A stretch of 64,000 bases of DNA, from the NCBI GenBank assembly GCA_016192525.1, contig JACPTZ010000091.1:1-64000 (forward strand), given 5' to 3'. Positions within the stretch are counted from its first letter, which is position 1. Each line of letters starts with the position of its first letter. The DNA comes from Planctomycetota bacterium (GTDB lineage: Bacteria > Planctomycetota > MHYJ01 > JACPTZ01). The notes beneath the pieces are model-generated. The model searched no databases. It was not told where the DNA came from and was given only the letters and a program-made list of their open reading frames with translations. Shown piece by piece: positions 52,273 to 60,956 of the stretch. The position numbers and the translations under genes are program-made.

Positions 52273-52890
52273 ACCGCGCCTACTCGTCATCCTCCACAGA
52301 TTCCCCCCGTTCACCACGGCGTGCACCGCCATCGGGGCGAGCAGTCCCGCCTCCACCATCGCCAGCCACCCGAAGAGGAACCCCATCCCCACCGCGAAGA
52401 GGGTCCACCACACGAAGACCCGCTTCATGGGGAAGTGCATCACGCCGAAGAGAATCGCCGTGATCGCGAGCGCCCAGACCGGCGGACAGAACGACGCCAG
52501 CCAGCCCTGCAGGCCGCCCCGGAAGAAGATCTCCTCTCCGAGCGAAGAGAGCGACGCCAGAAGGACGCAGTCGACCGGAGTGAGCGGACCCAGGATCGTC
52601 CGAAACTCGTCCTCGAGCGAACGCGCCACTGACCAGGTGCGGTAGAGCAGTTCGGAAACGAGGACGATCACCACGCCGACGACGACGCCGACGAGAATCC
52701 CCTCGACCGGGCTGGGTCCCACCAGTCCCCGCCGCGCCTCGGCCCAGCCCCCCCGCACCCAGGCCATCCAGCCGAATCCGGTAACCAGCAGAACGGCGTA
52801 GACGACTCCCGCCCACTTCAGAATCCGCCCGGTCGCCTCAGGTCCGCGGGCGCCGTTCGAGGGGAGGGAGGTGAATTCAGTCCCGTGCAT
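52264..52890 (-). CDS. CPBP-family intramembrane metalloprotease
   Basis: A 208-residue membrane protein. The catalytic motifs are EEIFFRGGLQ (EExxxR), FGVMHFP (FxxxH), and AVHAVVN (HxxxN), set in hydrophobic helices, as in the CPBP (Abi/Rce1-like) family. Members process small proteins or peptides in membranes. The start is uncertain: MHGTEFTSLP is chosen, and the ORF offers one 45 bases earlier. The TAG stop lies in the right arm of the family E repeat. No bacteriocin-like gene is nearby. Confidence 0.88.
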   Translation of the reverse strand: MHGTEFTSLPSNGARGPEATGRILKWAGVVYAVLLVTGFGWMAWVRGGWAEARRGLVGPSPVEGILVGVVVGVVIVLVSELLYRTWSVARSLEDEFRTILGPLTPVDCVLLASLSSLGEEIFFRGGLQGWLASFCPPVWALAITAILFGVMHFPMKRVFVWWTLFAVGMGFLFGWLAMVEAGLLAPMAVHAVVNGGNLWRMTSRRGPE

Positions 52891-52982
52891 CAGGCCGTCG
52901 TCCGTGAGAAGCGAAACGGGGCGACCCCGCAGCACGCGCTGGGGGGCCGCCCCGGATTGAAGTGCCCGTCTGGATCAGCGAC

Positions 52983-55535
52983 CTACTTCCACAACTTCGC
53001 CATTTCCGGCGCGAACTTCAGCGTGAGCCCGACAAACACGATGGATACCATCGACATCAGCTTGATGAGGATGTTCAGCGACGGCCCGCTCGTGTCCTTG
53101 AACGGGTCCCCCACCGTGTCGCCGGTGACCGCCGCCTTGTGGGCGAACGACCCCTTCCCCTGGACCTCGCCCTTCTCGTTCTTCAGCTTTCCGCTCTCGA
53201 TGTGCTTCTTGGCATTGTCCCACGCCCCGCCGGAGGCGGCCATCATGATCGCCACCGAGAACCCGGTGGAGAGACCGCCCGCGAGAAGCCCCATCACGCC
53301 GGAGACGTCGAACACGATCCCGACGATCACCGGCACCGTGATGGCGAGGATCGAGGGCACCACCATCTCGCGCTGCGCCCCGGCCGTCGAGATCGCCACG
53401 CACGAGGCGTAGTCCGGCTCCGCCTTCCCCTCCATGATCCCGGGAATCTCCTTGAACTGCCTCCGCACCTCGAGCACCATGCTCCGCGCGGCCCGGCCCA
53501 CCGCCTTCATCGTCATCGCGCAGAAGACGAACACCATCATCGCGCCGAGGAACAGTCCGATCAGCACGTTCGGGTTCATCAGCGTCACCTGGTAGAACGA
53601 CATGAAGTCGGCCAGGGTCGCCTCGCGTCCCGGTACGGCGCGCAATTCCTGGTTCTTCTCCGACTTCGCGAGCACGAGGAAGGCCTGGCACTGGGTCTTC
53701 CCGGCGGCATCGGTCACCTCGCGCGCCAGGAAGCCGTTCCCGACATCCTTCAGGCCGAGGCTCGAAAGATCGGCGTCGCTCCGGTTGTCGACCACCTTCC
53801 ACGCGACCGGTCCGGCCGACGCATACGCCCCCGCCGCGACCCGGTCGATCCCGATCCGCACCTCCTCCACGTAGGCGGCGAGAAGCGCCATCGCGGTGAG
53901 CGCGGCCGAGGCGATCGCAAACCCCTTCCCGGTGGCGGCCGTCGTGTTGCCGAGGGCGTCGAGCGCGTCGGTTCGTTCGCGCACCTGGGGCGGCAGGCCG
54001 GACATCTGGGCGTTTCCGCCAGCGTTGTCGGCGATGGGTCCGTAGGCGTCGGTGGCCAGCGTGATCCCGAGGGTGGCGAGCATCCCGACCGAGGCGATGG
54101 CGATCCCATACAGGCCGCGGATCGGGTCCGCAAACCCGCCGGCGAGCCAGAAGGAGAGGAAGATGCCGAGCGAGACGGTGATGACGGGGATCCCGGTCGA
54201 GAGCATTCCCACCGCCACGCCGTCGATGATCACCGTCGCCGGCCCGGTGAGGGCGTTCTCCGCCAGACCTTGCACGGGCGGATAGTCGTTCGACGTGTAG
54301 TACTCCGCCGCCTTGGCGACGATCACTCCGGAGACGAGCCCCACCACAACGGCCAGCCAGACCCTCCAGACGTAGTTGTTGATCCCCATCGTCACGCCGC
54401 GATCGGCAATCAGTTCCGATCCGCTGAGGAGGTAGTGCCCGATCCCGAGGGCGGCGACCGCCGTCAGCAGGGTGGCGAGGTTGATGCCGCGGAAGAGCGC
54501 GGCCATCAGGTTCTTGAGGCTCGTATCCTCGCCCGTGCGGACGGCGAAGGTGGCGATCGCCGAGAGGACGCATCCCACGCCCGCGATCACCATGGGATAG
54601 ACCACCCACGGGAGCGAGAGCGTGGCGTCCACGATCCCGGGCCGCATGCTCTGGGCGCAGGCGAAGCCGAGGGCCGCCGTCGAGAGGATCGAGCCGCAGT
54701 ACGATTCGTAGAGGTCGGCGCCCATCCCGGCCACGTCGCCGACGTTGTCTCCGACGTTGTCCGCGATCGTCGCGGGATTGCGCGGATCGTCCTCGGGAAT
54801 TCCCGCCTCCACCTTGCCGACGAGGTCGCTCCCCACGTCCGCGGCCTTGGTGTAGATTCCGCCGCCGACGCGCGCGAAGAGGGCCTGCGTTGAGGCCCCC
54901 ATCCCGAAGGCGAGCATCGTGACGACCACCTCATTGAGCGGCAGATGGAGGATGTTGTTGCAGACGTAGAACCAGACGGCAATGTCGAGAAGGCCAAAGC
55001 CGACCACCACGAACCCCATCACCGCCCCGGCGCGGAAGGCCACCTGGAGGCCGCGGTTCAGGTTCTCGCTCGCCGCCTGCGCCGTGCGGTTCGAGGCCTG
55101 GGTGGCGGTGTTCATCCCGAGGAAGCCGCAGATGCCGCTGAAGAATCCCCCCGTGAGAAAGGCGAACGGGACGAGCCAGTGCTGGATTCCAAATCCGAAG
55201 GCCATGATGCTGAGGACGATCACCAGGACGACGAAGACGATCCCCACCACCTTGTACTGTCGGGCCAGGTACGCCATCGCCCCCTTGCGGACGGCGGCGG
55301 CGATCTTGATCATCGTGTCGTTGCCGGGGCTCGCGGCCTTCATCTGCGTGTGGAACATGTACGCGAAGACGAGGGCGAGCACGGCGCCGATTGGCGCCGC
55401 GAGCCAGGCGATCCCGACGGGGTTGTCGAAGGTCAGCCTCGCGTGGTCGATCGAGTCCTGCGCGAGGAGCGGGGAGGCGAGCAGCAGGGCGAAGAACGGG
55501 AGCCATCGCAGGGCGGCGGACAGCGAACGGCGCAT
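52983..55535 (-). CDS. hppA: Membrane-bound ion-pumping pyrophosphatase, K+-dependent type
   Basis: An 850-residue pump that couples PPi hydrolysis to H+ or Na+ export. A signal-like N-terminus (FFALLLASPLLAQ) comes before the core. Catalytic blocks are DVGSDLVGKVEAGIPEDDPR, NPATIADNVGDNVGDVAGMG and ATDAYGPIADNAGGNAQM. GNTTAATGKGFAIASAAL has Ala rather than Lys at the K+-site, as in K+-dependent enzymes. An extra soluble loop of about 75 residues (VAAGAYASAGPVAW...QELRAVPG) sits between two helices and accounts for much of the added length. AGGAGTCCCCCGACC precedes the ATG. Whether it pumps Na+ or H+ needs the ion-site glutamates to be checked by alignment. Confidence 0.95.
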   Translation of the reverse strand: MRRSLSAALRWLPFFALLLASPLLAQDSIDHARLTFDNPVGIAWLAAPIGAVLALVFAYMFHTQMKAASPGNDTMIKIAAAVRKGAMAYLARQYKVVGIVFVVLVIVLSIMAFGFGIQHWLVPFAFLTGGFFSGICGFLGMNTATQASNRTAQAASENLNRGLQVAFRAGAVMGFVVVGFGLLDIAVWFYVCNNILHLPLNEVVVTMLAFGMGASTQALFARVGGGIYTKAADVGSDLVGKVEAGIPEDDPRNPATIADNVGDNVGDVAGMGADLYESYCGSILSTAALGFACAQSMRPGIVDATLSLPWVVYPMVIAGVGCVLSAIATFAVRTGEDTSLKNLMAALFRGINLATLLTAVAALGIGHYLLSGSELIADRGVTMGINNYVWRVWLAVVVGLVSGVIVAKAAEYYTSNDYPPVQGLAENALTGPATVIIDGVAVGMLSTGIPVITVSLGIFLSFWLAGGFADPIRGLYGIAIASVGMLATLGITLATDAYGPIADNAGGNAQMSGLPPQVRERTDALDALGNTTAATGKGFAIASAALTAMALLAAYVEEVRIGIDRVAAGAYASAGPVAWKVVDNRSDADLSSLGLKDVGNGFLAREVTDAAGKTQCQAFLVLAKSEKNQELRAVPGREATLADFMSFYQVTLMNPNVLIGLFLGAMMVFVFCAMTMKAVGRAARSMVLEVRRQFKEIPGIMEGKAEPDYASCVAISTAGAQREMVVPSILAITVPVIVGIVFDVSGVMGLLAGGLSTGFSVAIMMAASGGAWDNAKKHIESGKLKNEKGEVQGKGSFAHKAAVTGDTVGDPFKDTSGPSLNILIKLMSMVSIVFVGLTLKFAPEMAKLWK

Positions 55536-55717
55536 GGTCGGGGGACTCCTGGCTGGGGGACGGAAACCCGGGCGTGACTCGGGGGGGCCGGCGGCCGGGC
55601 GGGTCACGTTCTCCCGGAACGCAACCTGGGGTTCGGGGCGTTCAGCGCCCGTGAAACGGGGCGGCATGCTATCGGCGATGACGCACTGTGTCAAGGATTT
55701 GGGGCGGCAGGGAGGTC

Positions 55718-55747
55718 TTGCGGGACCCTGGCGGCGGATGCTATGCT
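55718..55747 (+). promoter_or_regulatory. Promoter of clpS, leaderless type
   Basis: TTGCGG (55718-55723), an 18-base spacer, TATGCT (55742-55747). The ATG of MPEPDRRL lies seven bases further on. Confidence 0.55.
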
Positions 55748-55754
55748 CGCGTTC

Positions 55755-56084
55755 ATGCCCGAACCCGATCGCCGCCTTCGGCCGAAGGTCGAGACCCAGG
55801 AGGAGGTCCTCCCCGCCCTCCCGTGGAACGTCGTCCTTCTCGACGACGACGACCACTCCTACGAGTACGTGATCGCGATGCTCGGGACGATCTTCCACTA
55901 CCCGGTGGAGAAGTCGTTCCCGATGGCGGAGGAGGTGGACGCGACGGGCCGGGTGATCGTCTTCACCGGCGCGAAGGAGGAGGCGGAACTGCATCAGGAG
56001 CAGATCCACTCCTTCGGCCGCGACCCGCTCATCCCACGTTGCGCAGGCTCGATGACGGCGGTGATCGAGCCGCTGCTTGAATAG
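55755..56084 (+). CDS. clpS: ClpS-family adaptor for Clp protease
   Basis: A 109-residue adaptor. The ClpS fold is shown by PWNVVLLDDDDHSYEYVIAML, FHYPVEKSFPMAEEVDATGRVIVFTG, and EEAELHQEQIHSFGRDP. ClpS binds proteins with bulky N-terminal residues and passes them to ClpAP. The D-D-H region of the binding pocket is kept. The C-terminal PRCAGSMTAVIEP block fits long ClpS forms common outside Proteobacteria. The ATG at 55755 is favoured over 55743 because the -10 hexamer overlaps the latter. No clpA gene adjoins. Confidence 0.92.
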   Translation: MPEPDRRLRPKVETQEEVLPALPWNVVLLDDDDHSYEYVIAMLGTIFHYPVEKSFPMAEEVDATGRVIVFTGAKEEAELHQEQIHSFGRDPLIPRCAGSMTAVIEPLLE

Positions 56085-56126
56085 TTCTACTGTGATTGCT
56101 GCGATGGCCGTACCCGCAAACCGCAG

Positions 56127-56268
56127 CCCTGAGTAGCCCTCCTCGGTCGCCGCAGCGACCGGGGAGGGCGTAACGAAGGGCGGTCCCCGGGCCGGGCCTC
56201 GTTCGCGTCAACCGTCCCTTCGATACGCGACCGCTCGACAAACGGCGCCGAGCGGTCGCTACTCAGGG
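56127..56268. repeat. Family E palindrome, second copy
   Basis: CCCTGAGTAGC at the left and GCTACTCAGGG at the right, with inner GGTCGCCGCAGCGACC and CCGCTCGACAAACGGCGCCGAGCGG hairpins and GCGTAACGAAGGG...CCCTTCGATACGC. No gene is seen in 56085-56336. Confidence 0.85.
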
Positions 56269-56336
56269 ACTCGGTCTATCTCCGTCCCGCTTCGTACTTG
56301 CGGCAGAGCCCCCGCGATCGGTGACAGTGAAAGCAG

Positions 56337-59300
56337 TCACTTCCGTCCCGGACCCGCCCCGTCCCCCAGCGACCAGATCACCCCCAGCGGCGGACGAGGG
56401 CGCGCGTCCATCGAAAGCACCCGGCCGTCGGAGAGACCGAGGAGGAGGAGCGGCCGCGTCCCGACCGTGAATCCGTCCGTCTCCCTGACCTCGGCGACGG
56501 CGAATTCGTACGGCAGACTGAACCGGCCCAGCGGCTTCCCGTCCGCCCCGCTGTAGCAGAAGACCTGACCCGAAATCGTTACGGCCGCGACGTCGTGTCG
56601 CCCGTCGCCGTCCATGTCGGGTCCCCATCCCACGATGTCGAACGAGACCGAGAGCGGGAGTCCGACCTTCCAGAGTGTCTTTCCGTTCGCCGATGAGATC
56701 GCATCGAGGCGGGTGCGCCAGTTCTCCGCGACGAGATCGCACACGCCGTCCCCGTCGATGTCGCAGGGCCAGGGGTAGTAGGCGGAGTAGTCGTCCCCCT
56801 CCGAGACCCAGTCGGCGGCGGCCTCCCGCACCCCCTTCGCATGGACATGGCCGTCATTCCCAAGCCCCACCAGCCGGAACTCCCCCCCGGGGGCGGGGCA
56901 GACAAAGCCCTGCCACCACGAGATGTCCGGGTCCACCTCCCGCTCGTGGAGGAGCGTCCCCCGCGCCCCGTCCAGCGTGTAGAGCACGCTCTTCGACTCC
57001 ACCAGCACGTCCGGGACGCCGTCGCCGTTCCGGTCCGTCAGGGAGTGGCATGTCGCGACTCCCTCGAGGCAAATCCTCCAGAGCGGCCCGGCACTCCTCC
57101 GCGCCACCGCGCTGACGGCCGAACATCCCTCGACCGCCCTCGGGTCCGCCTTCTGCGCCAGAGGACCGATCGGCGTGGCACCGGGCCCCGGCGCCTCCTC
57201 GCCCAGCAGGAAGTCGCCGCGGCCGTCCCGGTTCAGGTCGAGGGCGGCGCCGGCCCAGAAGGCGCCCGTGGGGACCGGATACTTCCAGAGGACTTCCCCC
57301 GTGGTGAGACTCATCTCCTGCAGGGCGTAGCTGGTCACTCCGCACACGCTCCCCCGATCGGGCCGCACGCTCTGATTCCAGCCGATGACCCCGAAATGGT
57401 GCCCGGCTCGCCCCTGACGCCACATCCTTCGCCCGTCCTCCCCCGCGAAGCAGACGAAGGGGCCGGAATCCGACCCGCTGAGGATGGCGGGCGCGCGCCC
57501 CGGACCGGCGTCAAGCAGCTCGAAGAAGCTGACTCTCCCCTCACGGCGATTCGCCCATTCCAGCCGACCGGGCTGGACGCTCACCGCGTAGATCACCCCG
57601 TCCTTAGAGGTGAAGACCGCCTCGGCGACGCCGTCGCCGTCGAGATCGGCCACCTCGATCCCCGAGATGATCTGGTTCCCCGTGCGGAACTTCCAGAGGA
57701 GCCCGCCGTCGCGACCGGAGAGGCAGTGGACGCAGGCGTCGTCTGACCCGACGAGGAGATCGGGGATGTCGTCGCCGTCCACCCGGCACGAGGAAACGCG
57801 CCCCCAGACCTCGTAATCCGTCTCGTGTTTCCAGAGGAGGGCCGGCGCCCGGCTTCCGTCCGCCTCAGGCCCGGAAAGCCGGGAGGGATCGAGGGCGTAG
57901 ACGAAATTGTCCCCGGATCCAATCACCACGTCGTCCCGGCCGTCGCCGTTCAGGTCGACCAGCTCCGCTGTCGATGGGATGTGTTTCCCGGTCTGGTATC
58001 GCCATATCTCGCGCCCGTCGACGCCGGAGAAGGCGTGGACCCGGCCCGCCCAGTCGCCGACGACAGCGTCCGGCACGTCGTCCGCGTCCATCTTCCCGAG
58101 GACGGGCGAGGCGTTGAAACCCGACTTCGCGGGGAGCGGCACCTTCCAGAGCAGAGTGCCCGCCCGACCCGACACGGCGTAGAGGTTCGACTCGGTCGAG
58201 ATCGCGACAACATCCGGGACGGCGTCGCGGTCGAGGTCGGCGAGGGCCGGGATGGACCAGAACTTGGGCCCCGCCGAGAACCGCCACAGCGGCGCCCCGT
58301 CGCGCCCGGAGAAGGCCGAGATGGCGCCCTCCTGTTCGAGGGCGATCACGTCCCGGATGCCGTCGCCGTTCAGGTCCGCCGCGGCCGGCCGGTTGAGATA
58401 CGAGCCGGCGATGGGCGCGCTCCATCGCTCCTTCCCGTCGCCCCCGATCGCGTGGAGCGCGGCGCTGCTCTGGGAGAGCACTTCGGGGCGCCCGTCCCCG
58501 TCCAGGTCCGCCACGGCCGGGCAGGACTTCACCTCGTCCACCGTCTCGAAGCGCCAGACCTCGCCGATCGTGCCCGGCCGGAGCACGATGAGCACCCCGA
58601 CGTCCAGGCCGCAGACGATCTCGGGGATCGCGTCGCCGTCGAGATCGGCGACCACGGGGGAGGTCTCGAGCATCACGGCGGCGTTGTATTTCCAGAAGAG
58701 CATCGGGGAGAGGGTGGCGTGGAGATCGACGGCGGCCTCGCGCCCGATCTCGACGAGGCGCGAGCAGGGGAAGGTGTTCTCCTTCTCGATGACGAGATTC
58801 CAGGCGCCGGTGTCGAGTTCGATCCCCTCGCGGGGCAGGGCGAACTCGTGCTCGGCCCCCCCCTCACGGAGACGGGCGCGCAGCGTGGCCTGGTCCACGT
58901 TGGTCGTCACGTTCAGCGTGCCGGTCTCGTGCCGCAGGGGGATCGAGACCGACTCCCTCGAGAGGGCGCCGAGGCGGAGCCCCTGCTGGGCGGGGACGTA
59001 CCCGTCGCGGCGGAGCCCGATCTGGCGGAAGCCGGGCGGCCAGACCGCCATCCCCTCGACCGGCGTCACGCGGCCGGTGTCCTCCTCGTTCAGGAAGACC
59101 CGCGCGCCGGACGGGTCCGAGTCCACGGACAGTCGGGCGGGCCCGAAGAGGAGGGCGCCGAGCGCCAGGAGGAGCGCGGCGGCGGAGGCGATCGCCCCGG
59201 CGGCGAGCGGGTTGCGGCGGACCCTTCGCCGGAACCGCTCGAGGAAACCGGTCGGCCGCGCGAGGATCGGCTCGTCCGCCAGGGTGCGGCGAAGATCGTC

Positions 59301-60440
59301 GGCGAGCGCCTCCGCGCTCGCGTAACGGCGGGCCGGGTCTTTCTCGAGGCACCGCATCGCGATGGTCTCCAGATCCACCGGGACCTGCGGATTCAGGCGG
59401 CGGGGCGGGATGGGGTCTTCGAGCTGGATCTTCGCGATGAGGGGGGCGAAGTCCGGCGCGTCGAAGGGGGGGCGGAGCGTCAGCATCTCGTAGAGGATGG
59501 CGCCGACCGCGTACACATCGGTGTGGGGACCGACGAGGGAGGTCTTTCCGGCGGCCTGCTCGGGGGACATGTAGGCCGGGGTGCCCATGACCTCGCCGCT
59601 CGTGGTGAGCGTCTGGGTGCCCGCCTCCTTGGCGAGGCCGAAGTCGATCACGTAGACGTGGTCGTAGTAGTCGGGGACCGGGTGGCGGTCGCTGTCAGGG
59701 GTGGCCCGGGCGGCGGGCCCGCTGGGCGGGGTGGCACGGGCTTCATGCCCGCCGGGTGGGGTGGCACGGGCGGCTTGTCCGCCCGTGCCTCTGGGGCTGG
59801 AGTCCGGATGGAGACCCGACGTGAGCGCCCCACCGTGCCGCACCGTCGTCGCATCTGGGGTGGCGGCCCCGGGGGCGGGTGAAGGGCCATCCTGGGGTGG
59901 CACGGGCGGCTTGCCCGCCCGTGCCCCCGCCGGCGCATCGTCCGCCCCTGCACCCTCCGCCCGCGGCGTCGTTCCTGCGCGCGGTCCGTTCCCGCCGCGA
60001 GGCCGGTCGCTCCGGGTGACGATGACGTTCTGCGGCTTGATATCCCGGTGCACGATGCCGCGCGAATGGGCGGAGTGGAGGGCCTCGGCGATCTGGCGCG
60101 CGATGTCGGCGGCGCGGTCGAAGGTGATGCGCTGATCGCGCAGGACGCGGGCGAGGTCGTCGCCGTCGAGGAACTCCATCACGTAGTAGAAGGTGCCGTC
60201 GGTCTCCCCCATGTCGATGACGGCGCAGATGTGCGGGTGGGAGACCTGTCCGAGGACGTGCGCCTCGCGCCGGAACCGGGCGAGGCCGACCGGGTCTTCG
60301 GCGAGGTCGCGCGGGAGGACCTTGAGGGCGACCTTGCGGCCGATGTGGGCCTGTTCGGCGAGGTAGACATCGCCCATCCCCCCCCGGCCGATGCGGCCGA
60401 CGATGCGGTAGTTTCCAAGTTGGACCGGGAGGGCGGGCAT
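56337..60440 (-). CDS. Receptor-like Ser/Thr protein kinase with FG-GAP propeller domain
   Basis: A 1367-residue protein. The N-terminal PknB-type kinase has IGRGGMGDVYLAEQ, Lys40 (VALKVL), HRDIKPQN (131-138) and IDFGLAKEAG (265-), then the GTPAYMSPEQAAG activation segment. An extra 110 residues, Gly/Ala/Pro/Arg-rich, separate HRDIKPQN from DFG, where about 13 residues are normal. A membrane helix (about 412-432) precedes a PEGA domain (LSVDSDPSGARVFLN). The rest is a propeller with many DLDGDGxxE/D repeats (DLDGDGRPEVL, DLNGDGRDDVV), typical calcium-binding FG-GAP/VCBS blades. It probably senses an extracellular ligand. Activity with the insertion is uncertain. Confidence 0.93.
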   Translation of the reverse strand: MPALPVQLGNYRIVGRIGRGGMGDVYLAEQAHIGRKVALKVLPRDLAEDPVGLARFRREAHVLGQVSHPHICAVIDMGETDGTFYYVMEFLDGDDLARVLRDQRITFDRAADIARQIAEALHSAHSRGIVHRDIKPQNVIVTRSDRPRGGNGPRAGTTPRAEGAGADDAPAGARAGKPPVPPQDGPSPAPGAATPDATTVRHGGALTSGLHPDSSPRGTGGQAARATPPGGHEARATPPSGPAARATPDSDRHPVPDYYDHVYVIDFGLAKEAGTQTLTTSGEVMGTPAYMSPEQAAGKTSLVGPHTDVYAVGAILYEMLTLRPPFDAPDFAPLIAKIQLEDPIPPRRLNPQVPVDLETIAMRCLEKDPARRYASAEALADDLRRTLADEPILARPTGFLERFRRRVRRNPLAAGAIASAAALLLALGALLFGPARLSVDSDPSGARVFLNEEDTGRVTPVEGMAVWPPGFRQIGLRRDGYVPAQQGLRLGALSRESVSIPLRHETGTLNVTTNVDQATLRARLREGGAEHEFALPREGIELDTGAWNLVIEKENTFPCSRLVEIGREAAVDLHATLSPMLFWKYNAAVMLETSPVVADLDGDAIPEIVCGLDVGVLIVLRPGTIGEVWRFETVDEVKSCPAVADLDGDGRPEVLSQSSAALHAIGGDGKERWSAPIAGSYLNRPAAADLNGDGIRDVIALEQEGAISAFSGRDGAPLWRFSAGPKFWSIPALADLDRDAVPDVVAISTESNLYAVSGRAGTLLWKVPLPAKSGFNASPVLGKMDADDVPDAVVGDWAGRVHAFSGVDGREIWRYQTGKHIPSTAELVDLNGDGRDDVVIGSGDNFVYALDPSRLSGPEADGSRAPALLWKHETDYEVWGRVSSCRVDGDDIPDLLVGSDDACVHCLSGRDGGLLWKFRTGNQIISGIEVADLDGDGVAEAVFTSKDGVIYAVSVQPGRLEWANRREGRVSFFELLDAGPGRAPAILSGSDSGPFVCFAGEDGRRMWRQGRAGHHFGVIGWNQSVRPDRGSVCGVTSYALQEMSLTTGEVLWKYPVPTGAFWAGAALDLNRDGRGDFLLGEEAPGPGATPIGPLAQKADPRAVEGCSAVSAVARRSAGPLWRICLEGVATCHSLTDRNGDGVPDVLVESKSVLYTLDGARGTLLHEREVDPDISWWQGFVCPAPGGEFRLVGLGNDGHVHAKGVREAAADWVSEGDDYSAYYPWPCDIDGDGVCDLVAENWRTRLDAISSANGKTLWKVGLPLSVSFDIVGWGPDMDGDGRHDVAAVTISGQVFCYSGADGKPLGRFSLPYEFAVAEVRETDGFTVGTRPLLLLGLSDGRVLSMDARPRPPLGVIWSLGDGAGPGRK
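59700..59925. repeat. GGGTGGCACGGGCGGCTTGCC palindromes inside the kinase gene
   Basis: Copies of a GGGGTGGCACGGGC-type unit occur at about 59720-59770 and 59892-59925, each with self-complementary arms (GCACGGGCGGCTTG / GCCCGCCCGTGC). They encode (Q/H/A)ARATPPGG- and AGKPPVPP-like peptides in the extra loop between the catalytic loop and DFG. Confidence 0.8.
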
Positions 60441-60522
60441 GGCGGGGCTCGCGAACCCGGGGAGTAAAACATGGCGGGGGCGGGGGAGGCCAGAGATTCG
60501 TCAGGACAGCACCCTCCGCGAC

Positions 60523-60614
60523 CACGCGTCTCACCCGCGTGGCGCGATCCCTCGGAATCCGCCGGAGCCCCCGGGTCCGCCATGCCCTGGATCGGCAGGT
60601 CCTGGACGTGGAAC
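60523..60614 (+). pseudogene. Relic of a ribbon-helix-helix antitoxin gene
   Basis: TCTCACCCGCGTGGCGCGAT and ALDRxVLD-coding sequence match the frame of the RHH gene at 62694 over about 90 bases. The open frame reads TRLTRVARSLGIRRSPRVRH then ALDRQVLDVE. No start codon or N-terminal strand of the fold remains in place, and the 3' end runs straight into a composite palindrome. Too decayed to be functional. Confidence 0.65.
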
Positions 60615-60757
60615 CAGGCTCCGTCTGAGAACGGGCGATCTGCACGGTGCGCTCGGTAGCACAGGCTTTCTAGCCTGTGCCGCACAGGCTCGAAAGCCTG
60701 TGCTACCGACTTCCTTCCGCATCCCACGTTCTCAGACAGAGCCTGGTTCCACGTCCC
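60603..60757. repeat. Composite palindrome inserted in a toxin-antitoxin relic
   Basis: Outer arms GGACGTGGAACCAGGCTCCG-TCTGAGAACG and CGTTCTCAGACAGAGCCTGG-TTCCACGTCC. Inner arms GGTAGCACAGGCTTTCTAGC-CTGTGC and GCACAGGCTCGAAAGCCTGT-GCTACC. The left outer arm begins within the antitoxin relic, so the element was built by inverted duplication of local sequence or inserted there. Confidence 0.9.
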
Positions 60758-60767
60758 AGCGGAGGAT

Positions 60768-60925
60768 ACCAGGCGCGCCGTGGATCACGTCGGTCGCGTC
60801 TGCCATGTGGTGCCTGCCCCCGGGAATCCCCCCAAGGTGTCTCGCGATCCTGATGATGATGGGATACTGGAGGCCGCCCGCCTCGCGGCGGTCGAGTGGC
60901 TCGTGAAGCGCCACAGATTGCGACC
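60768..60925 (+). pseudogene. Relic of a PIN-domain toxin gene (COG1569-like)
   Basis: The frame reads RVCHVVPAPGNPPKVSRDPD then DDGILEAARLAAVEWLVKR, matching the VxRDPDDDxxLAAAxxxxADxLV segment of PIN toxins that pair with RHH antitoxins. The start is missing and the following TGD(x)DLL motif is gone. Its place next to the antitoxin relic suggests one dead module, split by the composite palindrome. Confidence 0.55.
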
Positions 60926-60956
60926 CGGCCCGGACTCGGAACTCACGACGGCGTGC

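Noticed and set aside
52962-54893. 643-residue + strand ORF opposite the pyrophosphatase
   Set aside because: Mirror of a real membrane protein; His/Asp/Gly-rich nonsense translation.
60732-60914. 60-residue minus-strand ORF between the kinase and zinc-ribbon genes
   Set aside because: The opposite strand explains the sequence better as a PIN toxin relic; no ribosome site or family.
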